Source of the DNA: Bacteriovorax sp. UBA1852
GTDB lineage: Bacteria > Bdellovibrionota > Bacteriovoracia > Bacteriovoracales > Bacteriovoracaceae
Direction: 5' to 3'
Assembly: GCA_002338505.1 (NCBI GenBank)
Contig: DDIK01000144.1
Coordinates: 34,450-44,164, forward strand
Length of the DNA: 9,715 nt
The translations under genes and the position numbers were made by a program. This document shows positions 1 through 7,142 of the stretch, piece by piece. Numbering within the stretch: position 1 is the first letter of the stretch; every line of letters begins with the position of its first letter. The notes under the pieces are model-generated. The model was not told the origin of the DNA, searched no databases, and saw only the letters and a program-made list of their open reading frames with translations.

Positions 1-1
1 T

Positions 2-28
2 GGTCAAGATGGTCAAGATGGTCAAGAT
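2..28 (+). repeat. Perfect 9-nt tandem repeat encoding Gly-Gln-Asp
   Basis: GGTCAAGAT occurs three times without a mismatch at 2-10, 11-19 and 20-28, and is cut by the left window edge, so more copies probably lie upstream. The unit is a multiple of three, so gain or loss of copies would lengthen or shorten the collagen-like rod without breaking the frame. The identity of the copies at the third codon positions suggests recent duplication or ongoing slippage. Confidence 0.9.
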
Positions 29-247
29 GGGATTTCACAAGTGATCGAATTTATCGACCCATGTGGAGACAACGGACGCTTTGACGAAGTGCTTTTAAGA
101 TTCTCTGATGGAACAATCGTCGCGCACTATGCTGGCGGTGGCAACAAGCAATTTCTTACAACTTTAAACCCAGGACTCTACTCAACGACTGACGGACACG
201 CATGTATCTTTAGAGTCGAGCAAGATGGAAGTATAACAAATCCTTAA
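2..247 (+). CDS. Collagen-like repeat protein, C-terminal fragment
   Basis: The reading frame is open at the left edge, so the true start lies outside the window; GTG at 41 is only an internal codon. The visible N-terminal part is three G-Q-D triplets followed by G-I-S, the Gly-X-Y pattern of bacterial collagen-like proteins. It is followed by a compact domain of about 70 residues with a D-P-C-G-D motif, F-D-E-V-L-L-R-F, Y-S-T-T-D-G and H-A-C-I-F, ending at TAA 245-247. The two cysteines could form a disulfide, which would suit an exported protein. A Gly-X-Y rod followed by a small globular cap is typical of surface fibres whose cap drives trimerisation; assigning that role here is inference. 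I recall similar caps on other bacterial collagen-like proteins but could not search. The next gene is convergent, so this gene ends its transcript at the hairpin near 261-291. Confidence 0.8.
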   Translation, partial: GQDGQDGQDGISQVIEFIDPCGDNGRFDEVLLRFSDGTIVAHYAGGGNKQFLTTLNPGLYSTTDGHACIFRVEQDGSITNP

Positions 248-260
248 TTATAAGCTTATA

Positions 261-291
261 AGTAATGCAGACTTAACTAGTCTGCATTACT
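261..291. terminator. Bidirectional hairpin between convergent genes
   Basis: AGTAATGCAGACT and its exact reverse complement AGTCTGCATTACT form a 13-bp stem around a 5-nt loop (TAACT). It lies between the collagen-like gene (+) and the RND exporter (-), and the exporter's stop codon (277-279) is in the loop-proximal part, so one arm encodes its last residues. Neither side has a good U-tract, so efficiency as an intrinsic terminator is uncertain. A second palindrome, TTATAAGCTTATAA, lies directly alongside at 248-261. Position and symmetry suggest a shared terminator or barrier to convergent transcription. Confidence 0.6.
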
Positions 292-3200
292 ACTTAAACG
301 AGCAATTTTAGAATAGAGAATTGGAATCAATAATAAAGTTATCAAAGTCGAGAAAACCAATCCCCACCCCATTGTAAGCATCATCTCAGCCAAGATTGAA
401 TCATAGCCAGCTACACCGTAAGCCGTAGGTAAAACACCTATAACTGTCGTAAGAGTCGTTAAGACAATAGGCCTTAGCCTTGTCGAGGCAATTTTTGTAA
501 TTCCATCAAAAATCTCAGAGACACTACCCTTCGCTTTCTCTATCGTTTCAAATTTATCGACCATTACAATTGAGTCATTAACGACAACACCAATCATACC
601 AAGTGCTCCAATCGCAGCAAAGAAGCCATAAATAGTCATTCCGTGTAAGTAGAGTGTGAAAATGACACCGGATAGACCAAAAGGCACAGCCGTTAAAACA
701 AGAAATGGTTTTGCCAATGAATTAAACATGACCACAAGAATAAGATATATTCCAATAATTACGATATAAATAGATTGTTGAAACTCTCCCTGACTTTCTC
801 TTGAGTCTTCAATTTCACCTTTAAATTGAATGATAGCAGCTTGATAATTTTTAAGAATCTTTGGAAAGTGGTCTTCTTCAAGAATGCGCGCTACTTGCAA
901 AGGAGTCACTTTTGATTTTGGATCAATGTCTGCGTAGACCATAACGGATCTTTTAAAATCTGCTCTTACGATATTTACAGGCTTGCGAATTTTTGTCACA
1001 TTCACAAGATCCATCATCTTGATAAAGAGTCCGCTACTATTTTCTATTTTAAGTTTCTTTATTTTTTCAATATCGTCCTTACTACTCTCGGGAACGGTAA
1101 GCCTTACATCTACTTCCTCATCTCCCTTATTGATTGAATAGAGTATGGAGCCTTCAACAAATGATCTTAGAGCAAGACCTATTTGCGAGGGATTCACATC
1201 AAATCGAATAAGCTCGTCTTGCTTGAGAGTAAAGATATACTCATCTTTTTCTAGAGGTCTCTCAATTTCAACGTCTTTAATGTATCCAAGTGACTTAAGG
1301 GACTGTTCAACCTTTAGAGCAATCTCTTCTCTTTTAGAGTTATTATTTTCTTGAATTCTAATTTCTATAGGAGAGCCTGAGCTTCTGCCCCATCTTCCTT
1401 TTAAGAATTTGACCGACTCTAGGCCCTTGAATGTTTCGGCCTTCTTCTCCCAGGTCTTCATTAACTCGTTTAAAGGAGTTTTTCTCATATCTGCTGGAAT
1501 GAGTTCAACAAGTAATGAAGCTTCATTCTCACGAACACTACCGCCTCGTCTAGACTGAGCGACAGAGGCCCTAATGCCAACAATATTTTCCTTATCATTG
1601 GCAAACATGTCTTCTAGAGGCTGGATAAGTTTAGATGTTTCATAGCGAGGAGTTCCCTCTTTTGCCTTAACTTTAACGACTACCTCTTTACTCTCCTCTC
1701 GCGGGAACATGACAAACTTCATTTTTGATTTAAAGAGAAAGATAGAAGATGCAAAGATGAGAACAAAGCCAACGAGAACAATATTTTGATAGTCGAGAAC
1801 TTTTCTTAAAAAGCTCTGATACTTCAGCTCATACTTATGAAACCAATTCTTCTCTCCTTCTTTTCGAGAGAAGCGATCGAGAATAGATTTATCTGTCGCC
1901 ATGTGCGCCGGTAGCATAAAGAGAGACTCAATGAGAGATGCCACAAGCATCAAGATAACAATGAGAGGTATATAGGCCACTAATTTTCCAAAGAAGCCTT
2001 CAAAGAAAATTAAAGGAATAAAGGCAACACAGGTTGTCACGATACTTGCAAAGATTGGCTTTGAGACTTCAGACGCCCCAACAACTGATGCCTTTACAAG
2101 AGGCATCCCCTCTTCTTTATGACGAATAATATTTTCAGCAATAATAATCGCATCATCGACCACGATACCTAAGACAATAATAATTCCTGCAAGAGTCATA
2201 TTATTAACGGTATATCCAAATATAGAAGAAAGAATAAGAGTGAAGGCCGCACAAAAAGGAATCCCCATAGCAACCCAAAAGCTTGATTTTAAATCAAGGA
2301 AGATCAAGAGAACAAAGACAATGAGAAAGAATCCTATGATGGCATTTGAGCTCACGATTGAAAGGCGGTTTCTAACATCAAAAGACTCGTCATCCATCAT
2401 GACGATCCCTAGTCCTGCGCCTTCGTTATTGGCCTGAAAGTCATCAATGAATTTCATCACTCTTTTTTGAGCGCTTAAAATATCCGTTGAAATACTCTTT
2501 TTTACGTTTACAAATATTCCTTCATGCCCATTAATCTTAAAGATAGATGTATTCTTCTCAAAACCTTTTTTGACCGTTGCCATTTGTGAAAGCTTAACTC
2601 TTTGGCCATCATAATTTCCACGGATAACAATATCAGAAAATGATTCAACATCTTCGTACTCATTAATAAGACTTACCTTACTCTCCTCTCGATCATTCAT
2701 CGAGCCCACTGGATAGCGAATATTATTATTAACGATCTGTCTTCTTATAAGAGTTAAAGGAATATCCAATTCCTCACTTTTAACGGGATCAACAATAACT
2801 TGAAGCTCAGGCTTTAGATAATAAGATCTCTCAATTGAGCTTATTTCTGGAAGAGAAACAATTTGATTTTCAAAGCCAAGAACTAATGCTTGAAGCTTTT
2901 CTCTGTCCTCTACTGTTAGAGTCTTTGTGCCTTTGATATAGAATCCAATATCAAGAATTGCCTTTTCTGAACTTTTAAATTGCCTAATATTTGGGATATC
3001 TCTTACTTCTCTTGGTAAATCAACTCTTAAAACCGCGTCCTTAACCTCATTCATGACCTCATCTTTATCTGGATAATCATCATCAAGAGTCAGTCTAATA
3101 GAACTGCTACCAGTGCTTGAAGTACTTACAACCTCTTCAATACCAATAACACTCTTTAACTCATCTTCAATGGGCCTCGTTACATTGACTTCAACATCCT

Positions 3201-3372
3201 CAGCCGTGGCCCCAGGATAGATCGTTGTGACCCTCACCCAATTACTTTCAAATTCGGGCATTTCTTCTTTACCAACATTCTTCCATGCCAAAATAGCAAA
3301 GATGATAATTCCAAAGAAGGCGACATTTACAACAAGGTGGCGGGTAGCAAAATAGGACACAAGATTTTTCAT
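277..3372 (-). CDS. RND-family efflux transporter, inner-membrane permease
   Basis: This 1031-residue protein has the length and architecture of AcrB/MexB-type (ACR_tran) proton-driven exporters. A first membrane helix (about 13-30) is followed by a large periplasmic domain (about 31-338) opening with the family motif Y-P-G-A-T-A-E-D-V-E (52-61). Helices 2-6 lie at about 340-487, helix 7 at 530-547, then a second periplasmic domain, then helices 8-12 at about 866-1019. The helix-4 proton-relay acid pair is D406-D407 in G-I-V-V-D-D-A-I-I-I-A-E-N. In helix 10 the AcrB lysine position is taken by Asn/Val (G-V-V-V-N-D-S, about 928-934), as in many non-AcrB RND branches. The protein would need a periplasmic adaptor and an outer-membrane channel, neither of which is in the window; the substrate cannot be predicted. 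The ATG has no visible Shine-Dalgarno. The lipoprotein gene upstream ends 67 bp away on the same strand and may be cotranscribed. Confidence 0.92.
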   Translation of the reverse strand: MKNLVSYFATRHLVVNVAFFGIIIFAILAWKNVGKEEMPEFESNWVRVTTIYPGATAEDVEVNVTRPIEDELKSVIGIEEVVSTSSTGSSSIRLTLDDDYPDKDEVMNEVKDAVLRVDLPREVRDIPNIRQFKSSEKAILDIGFYIKGTKTLTVEDREKLQALVLGFENQIVSLPEISSIERSYYLKPELQVIVDPVKSEELDIPLTLIRRQIVNNNIRYPVGSMNDREESKVSLINEYEDVESFSDIVIRGNYDGQRVKLSQMATVKKGFEKNTSIFKINGHEGIFVNVKKSISTDILSAQKRVMKFIDDFQANNEGAGLGIVMMDDESFDVRNRLSIVSSNAIIGFFLIVFVLLIFLDLKSSFWVAMGIPFCAAFTLILSSIFGYTVNNMTLAGIIIVLGIVVDDAIIIAENIIRHKEEGMPLVKASVVGASEVSKPIFASIVTTCVAFIPLIFFEGFFGKLVAYIPLIVILMLVASLIESLFMLPAHMATDKSILDRFSRKEGEKNWFHKYELKYQSFLRKVLDYQNIVLVGFVLIFASSIFLFKSKMKFVMFPREESKEVVVKVKAKEGTPRYETSKLIQPLEDMFANDKENIVGIRASVAQSRRGGSVRENEASLLVELIPADMRKTPLNELMKTWEKKAETFKGLESVKFLKGRWGRSSGSPIEIRIQENNNSKREEIALKVEQSLKSLGYIKDVEIERPLEKDEYIFTLKQDELIRFDVNPSQIGLALRSFVEGSILYSINKGDEEVDVRLTVPESSKDDIEKIKKLKIENSSGLFIKMMDLVNVTKIRKPVNIVRADFKRSVMVYADIDPKSKVTPLQVARILEEDHFPKILKNYQAAIIQFKGEIEDSRESQGEFQQSIYIVIIGIYLILVVMFNSLAKPFLVLTAVPFGLSGVIFTLYLHGMTIYGFFAAIGALGMIGVVVNDSIVMVDKFETIEKAKGSVSEIFDGITKIASTRLRPIVLTTLTTVIGVLPTAYGVAGYDSILAEMMLTMGWGLVFSTLITLLLIPILYSKIARLSSNAD

Positions 3373-3439
3373 GACATTATAGTATGATGAATTTCAAGTA
3401 ATAGATAATAAAAATATTCTATCTATGAATAATGTTTAA

Positions 3440-5131
3440 CTATTTTTCGATCAAAATATTTGTTGAATTCTCTCTTAAAAATGGCTTCTTGTAAGTAGAC
3501 TTTTTTACTCTCCCATTCTTCACTAAAGGCCAATGAACAATGACCTCCTCAACTCTAGCAGAGCCTAGTCCAAAGTGAATAGTTTTTGAATGCCCAGAGG
3601 GAAAAGGACCATATGAGTTTTGCACCCATCTTGACTGCTCATTGCCATAAGTATCTCTAAGAATAACCTTCGCACCAACTCCGTTCTTATTAGAATTAAT
3701 ACCAGAGAGCACTAATTTAATAAAATTATTTGTATCAGGAGAGCGATTTTCAAATACAAATATTCTCTTAGAGATTTTACCATCTCGAAGATCACTTCTT
3801 GAAATTAAAAGATCTAACTTACCATCATCATTATGGTCATAAACGACACTCCCAATAGGATTAACGATATCAACTCCGGCCTCACTACTCACTTCTACAA
3901 GTTCATGATCACTAAGCTGCTTAAAGAGAATCGTTCTCGTCAATGGTGGATGCCCCGAATTTTCAATCAATAAGTCGATAACACCATCATTATTATAATC
4001 AAACCAAGATGCTCTTTGATCTGACTGCGTCCAATTTGAAAGCCCCTTATCTGAAATATACTCGGATCGAATAAAGCTTGAATACTTCCTTAAACCTTCT
4101 CCCGTAAGGATACTTGAGCGATCCCTAATCTCGGGATCATAGTAATGAGAGACCTCACCTTGAGCAATATCCATAAAGCTGTCATTATTATAGTCACTGC
4201 ATATTGCGTAAGTTGAATTTCCACCGCCACGCAGAATCATGCGTCCTTCTTTGTCATCGCCAAAGCCCGATTCATTAGCACGATTAAAGTAGAGAAGGCC
4301 TTTTTTTGTTTTTTCAAGAACCCAAAGCTTATTCTTGTGTCCAGCTGAAGAGCTTGTGAGAATATCGGTCAACCCATCACCATTAATGTCACAGTGACTG
4401 ACACCATAAGTTGGAGACGCATTTGGAAAGAGCTTTCCGTCTTCTTTATATTCGCCTTGTAATACTCCTGAAATATCAGTGATCTTACCATCTTTAAACG
4501 TATAGAATTTATCAGGAATAAGTTTTCCATTTCGCTTAAGATCGAACCAAGTCCCCACATAAAAATCTAAAAAGCCATCATAGTCATAATCAAAAGTTGA
4601 AATGCTTGTCGATGGTAAATTATCTTTAAACTGAAATTTTTCATTCTTTCTAAAGACAAAGTTATCCCGTAGTTTCTTGATGCTATAGATAGAAATGGGT
4701 CTTAAAGTAAGAGAAGTTTTTTGATTATGAACAGCAACTAAAACATCAAGACGGCCATCCTTATCAAAGTCATCAAAGATTAAAAATGATGCCTTTACCG
4801 AGTCTTCAAAAAAGACGTTCTTAGACTTTAAAAACTTCCCTTCTTTAGTTTTTAAATAAAATTCTGGGGTAGAGTAATACTCAGGAAGAATAACAAGATC
4901 TTCTCTTCCGTCCCCATTTATATCAACAATATAATTTCTAACCGAATAAACACCCTTAAGTCCAACTTCAGTTGTAATGTCATTAAAGGTCGTATTCTTT
5001 GATTTTGTTGAATCGTAATTATGGATAGCTTTGCTAGCTTCTTTCTTCGTATTTACTTTTTCTTTCTTAAAGAACTTCTTGGTAGTAGAACAACTACAAA
5101 TAAATAAAAAACAGAATACAATCTTATACAT
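3440..5131 (-). CDS. Lipoprotein with FG-GAP/VCBS repeats and ASPIC/UnbV domain
   Basis: Starting at ATG 5131 gives 563 residues with a short lipoprotein signal (M-Y-K, hydrophobic I4-I11, lipobox I-C-S-C14). Cys14 is followed by Ser-Thr, not Asp, which by the E. coli rule favours the outer membrane. A GTG 15 bp upstream would add five residues but has no ribosome site and would lie upstream of the predicted transcript start. After a Lys-rich linker come seven calcium-binding-type D-x-[DN]-x-D-G-x-x-D loops at about residues 70, 121, 181, 248, 313, 378 and 432, the signature of an FG-GAP/VCBS beta-propeller; the fifth has Ser for Gly. The C-terminus (about 470-563) has G-V-G-A-K-V, F-G-L-G and V-x-V-H-W-P, matching ASPIC/UnbV as in CRTAC1-like proteins. 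Such proteins usually act in surface binding or adhesion, but the ligand is unknown. It lies just upstream of the RND exporter gene on the same strand. Confidence 0.9.
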   Translation of the reverse strand: MYKIVFCFLFICSCSTTKKFFKKEKVNTKKEASKAIHNYDSTKSKNTTFNDITTEVGLKGVYSVRNYIVDINGDGREDLVILPEYYSTPEFYLKTKEGKFLKSKNVFFEDSVKASFLIFDDFDKDGRLDVLVAVHNQKTSLTLRPISIYSIKKLRDNFVFRKNEKFQFKDNLPSTSISTFDYDYDGFLDFYVGTWFDLKRNGKLIPDKFYTFKDGKITDISGVLQGEYKEDGKLFPNASPTYGVSHCDINGDGLTDILTSSSAGHKNKLWVLEKTKKGLLYFNRANESGFGDDKEGRMILRGGGNSTYAICSDYNNDSFMDIAQGEVSHYYDPEIRDRSSILTGEGLRKYSSFIRSEYISDKGLSNWTQSDQRASWFDYNNDGVIDLLIENSGHPPLTRTILFKQLSDHELVEVSSEAGVDIVNPIGSVVYDHNDDGKLDLLISRSDLRDGKISKRIFVFENRSPDTNNFIKLVLSGINSNKNGVGAKVILRDTYGNEQSRWVQNSYGPFPSGHSKTIHFGLGSARVEEVIVHWPLVKNGRVKKSTYKKPFLRENSTNILIEK

Positions 5132-5137
5132 ATATAT

Positions 5138-5165
5138 ATTGTACACGACAAAAAAAGAAAGCCAA
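5138..5165 (-). promoter_or_regulatory. Predicted promoter of the VCBS lipoprotein gene (leaderless start)
   Basis: On the minus strand TTGGCT (5165-5160, 4/6 to TTGACA) and TACAAT (5143-5138, 5/6 to TATAAT) are separated by 16 bp. The usual start site, 7 nt past the -10 box, is base 5131, the A of the gene's ATG. No Shine-Dalgarno precedes this ATG, which agrees with a leaderless mRNA. The -35 box lies within the 3' arm of the upstream gene's terminator. Confidence 0.5.
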
Positions 5166-5181
5166 CTATAAGTTGGCTTTC
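5150..5181 (-). terminator. Rho-independent terminator of the acyl-CoA dehydrogenase gene
   Basis: On the minus strand GAAAGCCAAC, a 5-nt loop TTATA and GTTGGCTTTC form a perfect 10-bp stem, immediately followed by seven T residues (5156-5150). It starts 28 bp past the dehydrogenase stop codon. The next gene on the same strand begins only about 20 bp further on, so transcription of that gene should depend mainly on its own promoter. Confidence 0.92.
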
Positions 5182-5209
5182 ACTAATTCAACCAATTTAA
5201 AATGAGTTC

Positions 5210-6976
5210 CTAGAAGTCGATGATATCTAGGCCATAACCATCAAGATCGCAAACTTGCTGACTAGCTTTTTCAATAACCTTATCATCATGATTAGACATT
5301 GCTTTTAAATTTGCGATAAACTCTCCTCTAGCATCTTTTAATGAGATTAGCGCTAGATTCAAGACATAATCTTTTTTTGATTGTTCAATATTATCATCAT
5401 TTAAAATAGAAGTTGTTCGCGATAGAACTGCAACCATAACATAGAGTTGAATCGTCATGTTTGCTAGTCTTTGTTGTGGTAATTCATTATCTATAATCTT
5501 CTTACCATACTTCATCAAAGTATTCTCAACCTGAATCGCAAAGGCACCTAAGAGACTGTTGAAATACCCAGCATACTCTTCAAGCTTCGGGTGAGCTTTC
5601 GTGATCAATCTTTGTCCAATCATTTTAGAAACTCTAGACTTTGCAAAGTTAGTCAGCACACCTAAGGACTTGATCGGATCTTGCAGAGACTTAGAGACAT
5701 CAGTAATCTTTCCAAGCTCTTTCATATTTTCAGAAGGACCTCTAATCCCAGACAGAGCAAGAAAACATCTTAAAATCTCGTTTGTACCTTCAAAAATAAG
5801 ATTAATTCTTGAATCCCTCATCAATCTTTCATAAGGATACTCTTTCATATACCCATTACCAGCAGCTATCTGTAGTCCAGTATCAACAACTTTCCATAAA
5901 GATTCAGAACCATATATTTTACAAACAGCAGTTTCAAGGTAGTAGTCATTAAGTCCCTTGCACATATTTCCTGTCGTCATATAAACGATACTTTCTGTGG
6001 CATAAGTTCTAGCACACATCTCTGCAAGCTTTTCTTGAATAATTCCAAACTCAGATATTGACTTTCCAAACTGCTTTCTTCCCTTTGCATGCTCTGTGGC
6101 CAATTTTATGATCTCTTTCATACCACCAATGCAACCTGCTCCAAGAGAAAGTCTTCCCGAGTTCAAAACATTCATAGCAATTTTAAAGCCCTTGCCTTTT
6201 TCCCCAATAATATTAGTCTCAGGGACGATCACTTTATCAAAGTAAACGGCCCTAGTTTCTGAAGCTCTAATACCCATTTTATTTTCTTTCTCACCAAAAG
6301 AGACACCTTCCATACTTTTTTCAACAATAAAACATGAAATCTTTTCTTTATTTTCTCCGTCAATGACATGGTCTGTTTTTGCAAAGACTGTATAAAACTC
6401 AGCTGAACCTCCATTAGTGATCCAAAGCTTTTGACCATTCAGTGTATATGTTCCATCTCCATTATCTACCGCTTTAGTCTTTATAGAATATGCATCTGAG
6501 CCTGAACCTGGCTCTGTTAAACAAAAAGCAGCAAGTTTTTCTCCGCTAGCTAAGCTAGGAAGCCACTTTTGCTTTTGCTCTTCTGAACCTTCATTTATGA
6601 GTGCTCTGTAGCCAATAGACTGATGTGCTCCAAGCATTGTTGCAACAGAACCATCAAAACTTGCAACTTCAGCAAAAACTCGCGAATAAAGTGAATAATC
6701 TAAGTCAAGACCACCAAGATCTTCAGAGACTCCCATTCCACATAAACCAAGTTCAGCTAAGCCCTTGATGACTTCATCAGGAATTTTTGCTTCATTATCC
6801 ATTTTTTCGCCATCAATGGAATCAGTACAATAGCGATTAACTGCATCCGTCATTTCTCTGGCAAACTCTTTTTGCTCATCAGTGAAATGTGGATATGGGA
6901 AAACATTATTCTCTTCTACCTCTCCATAGAAGAAACTTCCTACAATTGAATTCATTTTGGCTTTCTCTTGAGACAT
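5210..6976 (-). CDS. Acyl-CoA dehydrogenase, VLCAD/ACAD9-like
   Basis: This 588-residue flavoenzyme should catalyse alpha,beta-dehydrogenation of fatty acyl-CoA, the first step of beta-oxidation, passing electrons to an electron-transfer flavoprotein. Visible in order are the N-terminal helical domain (about 30-145), the FAD/substrate signature A-F-C-L-T-E-P-G-S-G-S-D-A (150-162), the middle beta domain with G-Q-K-L-W-I-T-N-G (181-189), and the C-terminal helical domain with G-R-K-Q-F-G-K (299-305) and E-G-T-N-E-I-L-R (396-403). E396 aligns with the catalytic base of VLCAD (I-F-E-G-T-N). An extra region of about 170 residues follows (about 415-588), as in VLCAD and ACAD9, where it helps membrane association, so a long-chain substrate is likely but not proven. 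ATG 6976 has AAAGGA six bases upstream. The gene is monocistronic by layout: own promoter, strong terminator, and divergent from gspC, with no obvious functional link. Confidence 0.93.
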   Translation of the reverse strand: MSQEKAKMNSIVGSFFYGEVEENNVFPYPHFTDEQKEFAREMTDAVNRYCTDSIDGEKMDNEAKIPDEVIKGLAELGLCGMGVSEDLGGLDLDYSLYSRVFAEVASFDGSVATMLGAHQSIGYRALINEGSEEQKQKWLPSLASGEKLAAFCLTEPGSGSDAYSIKTKAVDNGDGTYTLNGQKLWITNGGSAEFYTVFAKTDHVIDGENKEKISCFIVEKSMEGVSFGEKENKMGIRASETRAVYFDKVIVPETNIIGEKGKGFKIAMNVLNSGRLSLGAGCIGGMKEIIKLATEHAKGRKQFGKSISEFGIIQEKLAEMCARTYATESIVYMTTGNMCKGLNDYYLETAVCKIYGSESLWKVVDTGLQIAAGNGYMKEYPYERLMRDSRINLIFEGTNEILRCFLALSGIRGPSENMKELGKITDVSKSLQDPIKSLGVLTNFAKSRVSKMIGQRLITKAHPKLEEYAGYFNSLLGAFAIQVENTLMKYGKKIIDNELPQQRLANMTIQLYVMVAVLSRTTSILNDDNIEQSKKDYVLNLALISLKDARGEFIANLKAMSNHDDKVIEKASQQVCDLDGYGLDIIDF

Positions 6977-6982
6977 TGGACA

Positions 6983-6988
6983 TCCTTT
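6983..6988 (-). promoter_or_regulatory. Ribosome binding site of the acyl-CoA dehydrogenase gene
   Basis: AAAGGA on the minus strand, six bases before ATG 6976. It favours this start over the in-frame Met at residue 8. Confidence 0.75.
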
Positions 6989-7024
6989 AATTTAAACAGT
7001 GCAATAATTTGCCATAATTATATC

Positions 7025-7052
7025 ATTATATTTTTCAGAGGGGAAATATAAA
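7025..7052 (-). promoter_or_regulatory. Predicted promoter of the acyl-CoA dehydrogenase gene
   Basis: A consensus TATAAT (7030-7025, minus strand) with a weak TTTATA (7052-7047) 16 bp upstream would start transcription near 7018, giving a leader of about 40 nt. A second TATAAT lies eight bases downstream (7022-7017), so the exact -10 is ambiguous. Confidence 0.45.
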
Positions 7053-7058
7053 TCTTTT

Positions 7059-7077
7059 CTTGATACAGTTGATCAAG
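7059..7077. promoter_or_regulatory. Inverted repeat overlapping the gspC promoter
   Basis: CTTGAT-N7-ATCAAG is a 19-bp dyad covering the gspC -35 box and half of its spacer, and contains the smaller palindrome TTGATCAA (7069-7076). The position would suit a repressor operator. The arms are only six bases long in AT-rich DNA, so chance is a real alternative. Confidence 0.3.
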
Positions 7078-7088
7078 TCTTCTAGAAT
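7060..7088 (+). promoter_or_regulatory. Predicted sigma-70 promoter of gspC
   Basis: TTGATA (7060-7065, 5/6) and TAGAAT (7083-7088, 5/6) are 17 bp apart, the optimal spacing. Transcription should start near 7095, giving a leader of about 48 nt before the chosen gspC ATG. This start site leaves only about 12 nt before the alternative GTG at 7107, which argues against that codon as the gspC start. Confidence 0.65.
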
Positions 7089-7119
7089 ATTAATAATTAC
7101 AAAAAGGTGAAGGATGACA

Positions 7120-7137
7120 ATGCAAAAGGTCAGATAG
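7120..7137 (+). CDS. Possible leader peptide upstream of gspC
   Basis: The best Shine-Dalgarno in the gspC leader (AAGGTGAAGG, 7104-7113) is six bases before ATG 7120, which is out of frame with gspC and encodes M-Q-K-V-R then TAG (7135-7137). A second ATG at 7114 in the same frame adds M-T. The stop lies five bases before the gspC ATG at 7143, close enough for re-initiation. This may be a translationally coupled leader; in such a short stretch it may also be chance. Confidence 0.35.
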   Translation: MQKVR

Positions 7138-7142
7138 GTTTT

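Noticed and set aside
460..600. Loss of the AcrB helix-10 lysine in the RND exporter as a sign of inactivity
   Set aside because: Many active RND branches have Val/Asn at this position, and the helix-4 Asp pair is intact.
928..1020. Reading frames opposite the large genes (for example 1145-1354 + and 7345-7635 -)
   Set aside because: They lie wholly inside well-supported genes on the other strand, show no domain and have low-complexity or biased composition, so they are shadows.
3376..3381. Perfect TATAAT (minus strand) just before the RND exporter start
   Set aside because: It ends three bases before the ATG, so transcription would begin inside the coding sequence, and no -35 box is found at a usual spacing.
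3401..3426. ATAGATA / TATCTAT hairpin between the lipoprotein and RND genes
   Set aside because: Only a 7-bp all-weak stem with a 12-nt loop and no following U-run; not convincing as a terminator.
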